NCBI RefSeq assembly: GCF_008728515.1
Contig: NC_044976.1
Coordinates: 31,457,376 to 31,521,375 of the forward strand
DNA from: Papio anubis
Lineage: Eukaryota > Chordata > Mammalia > Primates > Cercopithecidae
DNA length: 64,000 nt
Direction: 5' to 3'
The notes under the pieces were generated by a model. That model did not search any database. It was given only the letters and a program-made list of their open reading frames with translations, and was not told the DNA's origin. Positions 22,694-34,700 of the stretch are shown one piece after another. Both the position numbers and the translations under genes were made by a program. Position 1 is the stretch's first letter, and every line of letters starts with the position of its first letter.

Positions 22694-22750
22694 CAGCAAT
22701 TGTTAGGGTCTGCAGCAATTGTCAGGGTCTGCAGCAATCGTTAGGGTCTG
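22694..22750. repeat. 19-bp unit repeated three times
   Basis: Unit cagcaattgttagggtctg at 22694, 22713 and 22732, with one base changed in each of copies 2 and 3. Confidence 0.9.
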
Positions 22751-22828
22751 CATGTGTGGCCCTGAGTGAATGTTGCAGGGTAAGGTGAAGGACACACATC
22801 TTCCCCAGCTCACAGTCAGAAAATAGCC

Positions 22829-23121
22829 TTTTTTTTTGAGATGGAGTCTCGCACTGTTGTCCGGGCTGGATGGAGTGCAGTGGCATGATCTTGGCTCACT
22901 GTAACTTCTGCCTCCTGGGTTCAAGTGATTTTCATGCCTCAGCCTCCCGAGTAGCTGGAATTACAGGTGCCCACCGCCACACCTGGCTAATTTTTGTATT
23001 TTTAGTAGAGACAGGGTTTCATCATGCTGGCCAGGCTGGTCTTGAACTCCTGACTTCGTGATCCACCCGCCTTGGCCTCCCAAAGTGCTGCGATTACAGG
23101 TGTGAGCCACTGCGCCCGGCC
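22829..23121 (-). mobile_element. Alu with target-site duplication
   Basis: Full minus-strand Alu; aaatagcct on the left and aaattgcct on the right. Confidence 0.9.
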
Positions 23122-23809
23122 AAATTGCCTGTTCTGACACACCTGGCCCATTCTCATCTCTAGTCCTGAGTCCAGAAGGCCTTCTGGGTTTTGCTAATCT
23201 AGTTTATATCAGAGACATTTTGAACTGCTTTTGAGAGGACAGATCTCTCTTACCATCAATGGCTGGGCCTGGTAAATAGCAAGAATTGCTGCCCTACCTG
23301 GGAGTGGAGGCTATTAAAATGATAATGCTACATAAAAGATTCAGGAGAGCCAGGGTGAACTCCCAGTCTCCCAGGGCCCCAGTTTTCCCAAATGTCAGAC
23401 AAAATCTCAGGGACTTCAGCAGCTACCTTCCCTATCTCCTTGGCTCTGTGACCACCTTCCTGGGAGGGTCTGACGCCTTCACACTCCTATTCAGAGCCTG
23501 TGTTTCCCCACTGGGGATCAGAAGTCTAGACAGCTGCCGTGGATGTGGAAACTTCCCTCCCAGATACTGTGGCTGAATGTCGCCCTGTTACAGCCCCGAG
23601 GCCAGAAAATGTCATTTTGGACTTCGACTGTCTAGGAGAAAAGGCCACAATAACAATTTGGGAATGTCAACTAAAGAATAAAAGCAAGTTTTTAAATAAT
23701 TAAAGTTAGTGTTATTTAGAAGTCTTATTGAGGACCATCGATCAAGGCCTAAGGCTCAGGAGGAGCTCTTTAGAGAGGTTCTATCAGACGCTTTGAATGT
23801 AGTATTTTA

Positions 23810-24101
23810 TTTATTTTATGGTGACAAAGTCTTGCTCTGTTGCTCAGGCTGGAGGGCAGTGGTGCGATCTTGGCTCACTGCAACCTTCGCCTCCCGGGTT
23901 CGAGCGATTCTCGTGCCTCAGCCTCCCGAGTAGCTGGGATTACAGGTGTGCGCCACCAACCCTGCTAATTTTTGTATTTTTAGTAGAGATGGGGTTTCAT
24001 CATGTTGGCCACGCTGGTCTCAGACTCCTGACCTCAAGTGATCTGTGTGTGTCAGCCTCCTAAAGTGCTGGGATTACAGGCATAAGCCACTATGCCCAGC
24101 C
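23810..24101 (-). mobile_element. Alu with target-site duplication
   Basis: Full minus-strand Alu; the 16-bp duplication tgaatgtagtatttta / tgaatgtggtatttta flanks it. Confidence 0.92.
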
Positions 24102-24984
24102 TGAATGTGGTATTTTAGTTTAGATATAGGTGGTGAAGCTTTAGTATGCGTAAAATTGTATCTAAGTTTGTGTGTAAGAGTGTATCTGGTTATAGTTTAT
24201 AGAAGCATGATCACTAATTGATCATTGACATTATCTTATATGGAGATATATCTAGAGTCACTTATTTTTTCAGGGAATATAGTGACTCCGGCAAGGGACG
24301 TGGGGAGCTGTGTTTTTTGTTTTGACATCTATATGCTGTCCCAGTCAGGGTTTTGTGAAATTATGCTGGCAAAGGAAAGGAGCAAACATGGCTTCTTATG
24401 TTTGCTACTTTGTCTCACAGTACAGGAATAATTTATCATAATATTACTGAAATATGTACAAACCATGCTTATGGGCAGGGGAGGTAAAAGGGCAGAGCCA
24501 ATGATGGGGTGCCACCTGTATTTCTTCCTGTGGCTCCTGCCCAGAGACAGCCCGAGGGGCCAGCCACGCCTCTCCAGCCGCTGACATCACAGGGACTCAG
24601 ACCCTCTGTGTCCTTGGGCAGTTATGTTTCCTCTTTGTGTCTCAGTCTCCTCATTTAAAAAGTGGGGGTGCAGATGGGACTAAAACATCTCCAGAGGCAC
24701 CAGCTGCATTCTGCAGGCTCAGGGGTGAAAGGTCTACAGGCTGATCGCTCGAGGCATTACTGCAGTTGTGCCTTGCTCACTGCTAAGCTAAGGGAAGGGG
24801 ATTTTTCTCTTGAACCGAGGAGCTCCTCCTCCTACTCCCACTCCCACGGACGGGCACACACGAAGCGGGTAGGGCTTTTGCATCCAGTATCTCTCTGCCC
24901 TCCAGAGCGCCATCAGCGTCCAGAAGGGCCCCGCCCGGTTTCAGGATCTCTTCCTCTCGTGACTCCCACTCCATACCCTCCCCA

Positions 24985-25790
24985 GGCCAAAGACGCCCGG
25001 AGCGGGAGCTGGGCCGGGCCGGCTGGGCCCGCGGAGGAGTCGGAGGGCCAGGAGCCGGCGGCGGCGGCACTAGTCCCGCAGCAGCCGGTACTCCTTGGGC
25101 GCCCAGAGCAGTCGTGGGCGGCGGATCTCGGCCCGCCGGCCGAGGTCCGGGCTCCAGCAGAACTCGGGCGACAGCACCTTGGCGGGCTTGTGCAGCCAGA
25201 AGAACTTGTTGAGGTGGCTCTCGTCGTGCCAGCGCGCCTCCAGGCCGCGCGCGCGGTCCCAGGCCAGGCCCCGCGCACAGTGCGCCGTCAGGTCGCGCAG
25301 CGCCGCCACGCTGCCGCCGAACACCGCCGCGTGGTAGTAGAAGTCGCCCTCGCCCCGCGCCATCGCGGCGGCCGAATGCGCGTCGCGCTCGAAGGGCAGC
25401 AGCCACCGCGGCCAGTGGTAGTGCCAGGAGTGCAGCTGCGCCACCGACTCGGCCAGCGCCTCGGGCCCAAAGGTGCTGCTAAAGTGCTGGTCCACGTCCA
25501 TGCAGAACACGAAGTGCGCCTCGCGGCCCAGCCGCCCGCCCAGCGCCGCGTGCAACGTGCGCATGCGCGCCATAGACACGTCCTGCCAGCGCCGCTCGCG
25601 CACCACGAGCTCCGCGCGCAGCCGCCGTCCCGGGCCCAGCGCCACGCGGGGCACCGCTCCCGGCCGCTCGGTGAACACGTAGTACACCACGCTCTGGCCC
25701 GCCATGAAGTGCTGCTCCGCGGTCTCCAGGAAGCGCTCCAGGTACTTCTCCAGGTACCTAAGGGCGCGGCGCCACGGTCAGCCTGAGAGT
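24985..25790. promoter_or_regulatory. Intragenic CpG-dense island over the last A3GALT2 exon
   Basis: CpG dinucleotides are very dense here (runs such as gccgcgcgcgcggtcc) and scarce in the rest of the window. The island covers a terminal coding exon, not an annotated promoter. Function is unknown; it may be an orphan island or a result of GC-biased gene conversion. Confidence 0.7.
25070..25757 (-). CDS. A3GALT2: A3GALT2 coding exon 5: most of the catalytic domain and stop codon
   Basis: 688 bp on the minus strand; the acceptor is cgcgcccttag|GTACCTGG. It opens with YLEKYLERFLETAEQHF, contains FCMDVDQHF, HAAVFGG and WHDESHLNKFFW, and ends RLLRD-TAG (25072-25070). It is far richer in G+C and CpG than the rest of the window. 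No clear AATAAA is seen in the first few hundred bases downstream. Confidence 0.95.
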
Positions 25791-28700
25791 GAAGCGAGGA
25801 GGGACTGGCTTCCCCACTCTCACCCCCAGCCCCACCCCACCCTCACCCCCACCCAACCCTTACCCCCACCTCATCCCACGCCACCCAACCCTCACCCCCC
25901 CCCCCGCCCCACCCAGCCCTCACCCTCTTCTCACCCCACCCAACCCTCACCCCACCTCACTCCCACCCCAACCTCACTTCACCTCACCCCTACTGCACCC
26001 CAACCTCACCCACCTCACCCCCTCCCCAACCTTACCCCCACCCCACCAGTGCTGCCTGGTCCTCCCCACACCCGGCCTTGGAACTCCAGACCCTCTAGTC
26101 CTAGCATCTTTCAACTTAGATGAGGCAGGGCGGGTTGGACTGAAGATGCTTGCAAATTGCCTGCCAATCCTGCCTCATACTGGCCCTTTGGAGGACTGGC
26201 AGCATTTCTCTCTTTAGAGCTCTGAGCCTCCATTTAAAAGTCCCAGAACTTGGGTGCTGCCGTGAGTGAGGAAGCCCAAGCTGGCCCCATCAGTCTTCAG
26301 CAGTTGGTCTCCCAGCTGAGACCCAGGTATTTGGGAGCATGAGAAGACGAGCCCTTCCTGCTGAGACCTGTCTGAATTACTGACACACAGAACTATTATT
26401 ATTATTGAGATAGAGTTTTGCTCCTGTTGCCCAGGCTGGAGTGCAGTGGCGCCATCTCAGCCCACTACAACCTCTGCCTCCCGGCTTCAAGTGATTCTCC
26501 TGCCTCAGGCTCCCGAGTAGCTGGGATTACAAGTGGCCACCACCATGTCCGGCTGATTTTTTGTATTTTTAGTAGAAGTGGGGTTTCACCATGTTGGCCA
26601 GGCTGGTCTCGAACTCCTGACCTCAGGTGATCCACCTGCTTCAGCCTTCCAAAGTACTGGGATTACAGGCATAAGCTACTGCGCCTGGCCTTCCAAAGAA
26701 TTATTTTATGAGCTATAATAATAAGCTGTTTTAAGTCACTGTCTTTCACTGTAAGATAACGAGGCCGCCTGGAATACCGTATGAACAGACCTTGGGATCC
26801 TAGCATTTTAAAATAATAGTAATAGTGCCTAATAATACTTTGAACTTTTATCGTGTGGCAGCCACTGCTTTCTAAGTCAATGTGCATTGTCTCATCTAAA
26901 GAGCTTTAGAAACTTGTATATGCCATTGGTAAGTGCTTGAGCCAGGATTTGAACCCAGCGTGGCCTTAGAACCTGTACTTTTACTTGCACTTGCTCTATT
27001 CCTGGTGACTGGGGGAAATGGAAATCAGAGACTTAGGCAATCTCAGCATCTAGGAGTGTTGGACTCAATCTTGGAGCTCAGGACCTCAGTATCCCAGAAT
27101 TTTCTGTACCTTGAGATTGTCTGACCCCTAGGGCTGGGGCAGGAATGCCCTAGTCAGCATGGGTGATGGAAGTGGGAGCACCAAGGCCCTGGGAGAGGTC
27201 AAGGCCCAAGTAGCCCAGCAGTTCTGCCCACCTGGTCCACGGATCAGCCCTTGGTCCTTTTCAGCCCCTTGCCTGTCAGTGGCACTCCTCACTTTCTCTC
27301 CCTTGTAGGGTGTAGGGGACAGAGTTCGAGGAGCCTTGAACAGTTGTATGGGGTATCTGGTGACAAAATTCCTTCCCCATCCTTTTGAGTATCTCTTCCT
27401 GAATGGGAGGTTCTCACCACATTCCCAAAGCAACTAGTTCCATTTTTAGAAATGCTTCTTTTAGTTGCCTGAAACTAGGTTATGGGATCTGACTGCCACT
27501 GTCAGCCAAGAGTCCCCCTTCGTGTCACTTGAGGAAGGTGGACACCCAGCTTAGACACTCCCTGTCATCCGTAGTGGGGAGGTCAGTGTTCCTGCCATTT
27601 CTTCTCTTGACCTCCTTTCCTGTAGTGATTCTGTCCTGTGCCCTCCACAGTCACCTGTTCCCTCCAGTCACCTGTTCCCATGGCTACTCCCTGGACTTGG
27701 TCTTCACCAATGTCTGTCCCACTCTGTAGGGACCTCGTTCTTCTAGCTCACTTACTGTGATTACCATCCCCAACCCAAAACAGTCCTACCTCACTGAATC
27801 CTCTAATCTGGTGACCCTGCCACTTTCTCAGTATTTGTCACCCCCCTTCCTCTCTTCACTTCCCTCTGCCCAGTTCAGATTCACTCCCTTGCAATCCTTC
27901 AGCTCCCCAGCCCCTCTCCCTTCATCAGACTTGCTTGGCACCTGCCCCCCCCCCCCCCAAATCCTGTGTACGTGCACCTGAGCTGCTGACCTCCAATGGG
28001 CCCCTACTGCAGTGAATCATCCCTCTACTTACCCAGTCACACTCCCCTCCTCTCACCACTCTCACCTGAAAGACACCATCATTTTCTCACTACAAAACCA
28101 GTGTCTCCAGATGGATCAGCCCCAGCCCCTAGGCAGGTCCCTTCCAGATGTGGTTCTAGAACAGCCCTGGCTGCCTGTGTTGGGTGGGCTCTATGGTGTT
28201 GGTGTCCAGGGAGGAGGAGAAGGGTGGTCGGTCCTGTGCTCACCTGGGGGTGTGGGGCAAGAAGTGCTGTCTTTGCTTCTCGCTTCACTTTGGAATCCCA
28301 TGGCACAGGGGAGCAGGGTCCCCGCCCCCTCCATCACATGCACACCCTTCCCACTCACAGCCTTGACAGCACTGCTCCCCTTCCCAGGCCTTACCTGCCT
28401 ACAGCAAAGACAGTCAGCCCAATGGTGAGGTTCTGCTGTGTAGCCTCTTGCTTGGCCACATCTGGGTCGAAAGTGCCATCCCAAATAATGGGAGCCCCCC
28501 AGGGGGTACAGGTCAGAACTTCAGGCCGGGCCCTGGCCAGGGCAGGGATGGGAAATAGCTCCATTCATCCACCCACTTGGTGCATGTTCACTGCCACCTC
28601 CCCAGTGCTGAGCCCTAGGGACCCATAGACCGATGAGACCTAGTTGCTGCCCCTGGAAGCCTCCAGCTCAGAGCAACACAGAGGACTGGGAGACGTGTGG

Positions 28701-31700
28701 CCCGATGAGGCTGCTGGGCTTGGTGGCAGAGTGCCTGGCTCTGCTGGGGTGGGAGATGTGTGGAGGGCAGGGACATGGGGCAGAGCTCTGTAGGGTTTGG
28801 GAGTGCCCTTGGAGTAGGAGGGATGGGAGCTTCTTACCAGGGACGCAGGGCACCTGTGAAGTTGTCTCTCAGCAGGGACATTGTGGCGGAAGAGCAGACG
28901 CCCATGGGGATGAGGGCTTCCAGATGCCTGTGGCGGTGGCGGGAGCGGGGCGCCGTGAGAAGCATGTCAGCCTGGCCAGGAGCCCTCTGGCTTTGCTTCT
29001 CACAAGGAGAGAGAGCTCACCAGGACACTTGAGGTGAGCTAGCTTCTGCCCTCTATCCCTCAAGGAGGCCCTTAGACAGATCCCCTTTAAACGTGACTCT
29101 GTGGTCCCACCTCAAGTGCTGGGGAAAGGGGCTTGTACCTGAATTTAGGGAGGCCATACAGAAACAGGCCTAAGAGGCCAAGTGCAAGTAGGATCTGCCG
29201 CCAGAAGATTCTCTTCCAGGCCCTGGGGGCGGGAAGGGGGCATCAGTAACTCATTTGTATTATAGACAAATGTTTATATGCACACATACATGAAAAGTCT
29301 TTCCTACTTCTGGGGCCACCCAGTTCCTCTGCATGAAGGTAGCCAGTGTTACCAGTTTCTTGTGCAGGGGCATGAACTTGGGCAGGTTGGGGGGATAATA
29401 ACATTAGGGGTTGGGGTACTTCTCCTGGGTGGAAGGTGGGACTGATCTTGGACAGGAGAGGCCAGGAGAGGATGCACAGGTGTTTGTGGCTCCGTGACGG
29501 GGAGTGGTTTGTTTGTTTGTTTGTTTGTTTTTTTTAAGAGACAGCCTCACTTTGTCACCCAGGCTGGAGTGTTGTGGTGTGATCACAGCTTACTGCAGCC
29601 TTGAACTCCTGGGCTCAAGCTCTCCTCCCGCCTCAGCCTCCTGTGTAGCTGGGACTATAGACACCTAATTTTTTTGTTTTTTTTTTTTAAGAGATGGGGT
29701 CTTGCTGTGTTGCCCAGGCTTGTCTCCACCATGGCTCAAGGAATCTTCCCGTGTCAGTCACTGGGAGTTAAGAGCTGTCTGGGACTTAGAGAAGAGTTAC
29801 TGGGCTGGCTGTGGTCAGAGACCAGGTGTCTGTGGTGGCTGCAGTCACCAGGCCAGGTGAACTCCTCCAAGCAGAGCTCAGCAGCCCACTTCCTGGCTCA
29901 AAAGAGGTGGCCTTTGGGATTTGTCCACAGTTCATTGTTTTCGGGGAAGGGCCCCAAATGCTGAGAATCTTAATAAGCTCCTTCTGGGGAGCTCGCTCCT
30001 CTGTCCTCCCACCTTCCTGAGTACTCACGTATCTAGAGCAACTGCAGCCACACAGTAAGGAGCACAGACACAGGGGCCAGAGCCCTGGGTTCGAATCCCA
30101 GCTCCACCACTCATTAGCTGTCTGACCCTGGGGCAAGGTCTGGTCCTCTGCACATTAGTCTCATCTATAGGATGGGGTAATAACACCTGCCTTAGGGCTG
30201 TCATTGCCTTCACACAAGCTAATTGATGAGAACAAGGTCTCTCATGTTGGGATAGTTCACTCAGCTTTAGTTAGTGATGACCATTCTTCCTGAACACACC
30301 CTGATCATCCCCTGGGCAGCCTCCTCACTCCACTCCCATCCATCCTTCCTTCCTCCCTTCCTTTTTTTTTTTTTCCTGAGACGGAGTCTCACTCTGTAGC
30401 CCAGGCTAGCGTGCAATGGCACAATCTCAGCTCACTGCAACCTCTGCCTCCTGGGTTCAAGTGATTCTCCTTCCTCAGCCTCCCGAATAGCTGGGATTAC
30501 AGGTGCCCACCACCTTGCCTGGCTAATTTTTGTATTTTTAGTAGAGATGTGGCTTCGCCATGTTGGCCAGGCTGGTCTCCTGACCTCAGGTGATCCACCC
30601 ACCTCGGCCTCCCAAAGTGCTAGGATTACAGGCATGAGCCACCGTGCCTGGCCTACAAATCCTTTCAAAACCTGGCTCCCCTGGTCTGTTTCAAGAAGCC
30701 TGCCAACCTCAGACCCTCCTGCCCCTGCCTCTCCTGCTGCCCCACGTAACTGTTCCTTAGCAGATGTGTCTAGTAAAGAGTGCCGCGAACTGCCTTGCAG
30801 GTGTGTGGATCCACCTGGGCACTGTCTCCGAGCACAGCCCCTCCTCCAGTTCACTGCGCCAAGCCAGAAACCTGGGTGCACCCTGACCCCTCCTGCTCTG
30901 CACCTGCTGTCTGCTTTCAGTCCCAGGTTGACCTGGTCTCCTTGATCTCTGCTCCTCCTGCTTTTCCCCGTGCCCCACAGTGACCCTGGCCTGCTCCTCT
31001 GTCACGGGATCATTGCAGCAGCACTCTTCATGCTCCTGGTCACTTCCTCCACAGCCCCAGAGTCATCTCATAACAAGTCAATCTGCCTTAACAGTTTCCA
31101 CGTCACACAAACAGGTAAATCCTCAAAGAAGAAGTGCATTTAGTAGGCAAATATATGGAAAAATGTTCACCCTCACTGGTAATCAAAGATATACAAATTA
31201 GAACAAGGTGGTATGTTTTGCCTAAAAAATGAGCACTTTAAAAAAAAGACATAATGGGGCTGGGAGGGGCTTGTGCATATAATCCCAGTGTTTTGGGAGG
31301 TCAAGGCAGGAGAATTGCTTGAGGCCAGGAGTTCGAGATCAGCCTGGGCAACAGAGCAAGACCTTGCCTCTGCAAAAAATTAAAAAATTAGCCAGGGTTG
31401 GGCGCAGTGGCTCATGCCTGTAATCCCAGCACTTGGGGAGGCCAAGCGAGTGGATCACGAGGTCAAGCGATGGAGACCATCCTGGCCAACATGGGGAAAC
31501 CCCGTCCCTACTAAAAATACAAAAATTAACTGGCCGTGGTGGCGCACATCTGTAGTCCCACCTACTCGGGTGGCTGAGGCAGGAGAATCACTTGAACTTG
31601 GGAGGTGGAGGTTGCAGTGAGCTCAGATTGCGCCACTGCAGTCCAGCCTGGCGACAGAGCAAGACCCTGTCTCAAAAAAAAAAAAAAAAAAAAAAAATTT

Positions 31701-34700
31701 AGCCAGATGGTATGCACCTGTAGTTCCAGCTCTTCAGGAGGCTGAGGCAGGAAGATCACTTGAGCCCAGGAGTTACAGGTTACAGTGAACTATGATCATG
31801 CCACTGGACTCCAGCCTGGGTGACAGAGGTAGACCCTGTCTTGATTTAAAAAATAAAAGGCATAATGAGAATAGCCAAGCTGCAAGAATGCAGTGAGATT
31901 GGCACTGTTACACTTGCTGGTGGGAGTGTAAATTGCTACAGCCTTTTGGAAAGCTACTTAGCTATGGGAATTGAAAGTGTTCAATATTCATCCACTTTGA
32001 TTCAGTAATTCCCAGCTTCTGGGAATCTGTTCAAAGGAGATAATCTTCAGAATGAGAAAAGTTTATGTATCAAGATGTTCATCAGTTTCTGTTAAGTCGT
32101 GCATTCACCATCTATTTATTGGACACAAGCTCAGCATTGAGCACTGTGCTAAGTCAGGGATTCAGAGGGGAATGGGACACAGACCCTGTCTTCAGGGTGC
32201 GGAGGCAGGAAGATGTGGGTGTAGTGGGTGAGGGAGTGGGTCACATGACAGACTGAAAACAGATGTGTGGAACACGGCACAATGAATGCTGTGATTGGGA
32301 GCAATGCCAGGTGCTGTGAGGCAAATTGGAGGGTAGCACCTGAGCCTTGGTAGAGGAAGAGGTCGTTGGGGCCTCCTGGAGGAGGAGTTACTTCTAAGCT
32401 AGGACCTAGAAAATTATTAATAGAAGTTCTTCAGGTGAAGAAGGCATAGAGGGGGAAGAGAGGTCCGTGGAAAAGAAACAACAGTGTGCAAAAGTGAGGA
32501 AGCCTCACTCCTGGAACGTCTGTGGAACTGCAGGGTGGAGGGTAGTAGCAGATGAGAAGGGAGGGATGAGGCTGCAGAGGTGAGCTGGGGCCAAGTCACC
32601 CGGGGCCCGCATTTTAGGCCCGGGGAATTGGACTTCATCTTGAGGGTCATGGGGAGCCCTGAAAGGTATTTCCTCTGGGGAGTGAGTCAGTCAGATTTTT
32701 ATTTGAAAAAAAAAAAAACAAAAACAAAAACAAAACCCACAAACCCTGAAGTAGTCCAGCTGAAATCTGGAGCCTGGCCATGGTGGGGTGGCAGGGAGGA
32801 GACTGCTGGAGGCAGGAAGATGAGTCAGGTGCCAGCCCCTGGGAGGTATTAGGGGCAACACCAGGGAGTTGGCAGCTGGATGGAGAGGAATAGGTGGTGA
32901 GGGGCTGTCAGGGAGGGCACGTGGGCAAGACTTGGCTATGGATTAGAGGGACGGGGCTGGGGGACCAGAAAGGAGAAGATGCCTGGTTGTCTGGTTGGAG
33001 GAAGGGGGCTGGAGCCCAGAAGGCAGGCAGGCTCAGGAGAAAGTTCTGGGATTTACCAGGAGGGCAGGGATGTCATGGGGGAGAGGGAGAGAGTACAGAG
33101 GGAGAGGAGGCCAGGGCCCAGGTGGGAGTGGGAGGAAGACTGAGCAGGTAGAGGACTTAAGGACAGGCACATGGGTTGGGTGGGAGTGGGGCTGTCTTTC
33201 CAGAAGTCGGGCTGTAAGGAGGAAAGAGATGGGGTGGCAACTGGAGGGGACGGGGTGGTTGTATGGATGGGTGCGTGCTTGCTTCCCTTACACAAGCAAG
33301 ACCTGAGCTTGGTCGAATACTGCCTGGAAAGCACCCATGGAGAAGGCGTTTTGGGTCACAGGGAGAGGCATTATCTGAGCTGCTCAAATATAACTGAAGA
33401 AGGCTCTAGTGTCCAGCCGAAGGGACTGGCTAAATAAATGTATTAGGAGGACTCTGCAGTCACATAGAAAAATTCTCACACAGGGACATTAAAGGAAGAA
33501 AGCAGGATCTAAAATTGACGTGCACTCTGATTACAATTAGCAAGAATAAAAACATGCACCAGAAAATAAGACTAAAAGGAAGAATGTTTGTGCAATAAAA
33601 TTAGTTTCTTATTTTCTCTCTAATTGTCTTTAATGTATTTACAGTATGTTGCTTCTTTAATGAAGGAAAAAATCAAAGTTAGCAATTTACACACAAAAAA
33701 AATTTAAGTTATTTTGTGGCTTCTTGCTGACTGCAGTACACCGTCCACATCTCTTAACCATGCCTGAGAAGCCTTCCAAGTCCAGCCCCTTCGCTGTAAC
33801 ACTCAGTGCCCACAGCCCCTGGCCAGCTTGCCTGCAGCTAGGAATGGAGACTCTACGGTGACTAGTCCCAGGATGTTCCTGTAGCCTTCTCTGAAAAAGC
33901 AAACTAATGCAACAACCTCAGGGTTCGTTAGTAGGGGACTGGACAAATGAATTAGGCATATCTATACAGGTTGGTTATCCTTTATCCAAAAGTTTGTACC
34001 AAAAGTGTTTTGGATTTTGGACATTTTTGGAGTTTTGAATATTTGCATTGTATTTACTGACTAAGTATCCCTAATCTGGAAATCTGAAATTCTGAATGCT
34101 CCAGTGGGAGCATTTCCTTTGAATGTCTTGTCGGTGCTCAAAAAGTTTCGGATTTTAGAGCGTTTGGGATTTCAGATTTTTGGATGAGGGGTACTCAACT
34201 TGTGTAATGGAGATCAGCATGGCTATTGAAAAGGGTGAGGTAGATTTATATGTACTCTGGAAAAGAGACCCTAACGTGTTAACGTGAAAAGAAAGGAACA
34301 ACTAATATGGAGAGGCAGACCTTGCTTCTGGCAGGGGGTAGCACCTGTGCCTGTGCACCCGAGCCTTTGCAGTCATGTATGGCCGCATCTTTCATGATGT
34401 GTAGGAAGAGATCTGGAATAGCATCATCCAGTGGAAGTATAATGTGAGCCACATATGTAATTTAAACATTTCTAGTAGCCACATTAAAACAGTGAAACGG
34501 GTGTAAATTTGGATGTGCTGGGTTAAATAAAAGTATTGTTACAAATAATTTAATTCCCTGCATGCAGTCCATCGGCAAACCCTGTGGGTGCTCCCACTCA
34601 CTGTCCTCCGTACCCCCACTCACTCTTCCCGCATCCTCCCATTCACTCTCCCCATCGTGTGTTCTCAGCGATTGATCCCAGTGAGCCAAGTGGGACCCTT

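Larger units (their letters stand above)
19066..25069. other. Convergent intergenic region between ZNF362 and A3GALT2
   Basis: Six kilobases holding a MaLR LTR split by an Alu, three more Alus and a short tandem repeat. No gene was recognised. The A3GALT2 3'UTR must lie in the right-hand part, but no convincing AATAAA (minus strand) was found close to its stop. Confidence 0.65.
25758..28394 (-). other. A3GALT2 intron 4
   Basis: Starts with the C-rich tract, then one minus-strand Alu, a MIR piece, unique sequence rich in C and T on the plus strand, and a C14 run at 27945-27958. Confidence 0.75.
31108..32092 (+). mobile_element. L1M fragment interrupted by nested Alus
   Basis: 31108-31256 and 31868-32092 together read like the end of an old L1 second frame and 3' region (tggaaaaatgttcaccctca, then gctggtgggagtgtaaattg). 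The two parts join in consensus order once the Alu complex is removed. No intact frame. Confidence 0.6.

Noticed and set aside
22694..22750. CRISPR-like short repeats
   Set aside because: Three units head to tail without spacers in a primate genome; a minisatellite.
24662..25786. 374-codon plus-strand open frame
   Set aside because: It lies antisense to the A3GALT2 terminal exon in CpG-rich DNA, where stop codons are rare. It has no recognisable domain.
25704..26217. Pro-rich open frames
   Set aside because: Produced by the C-rich low-complexity tract; no splice or domain support.
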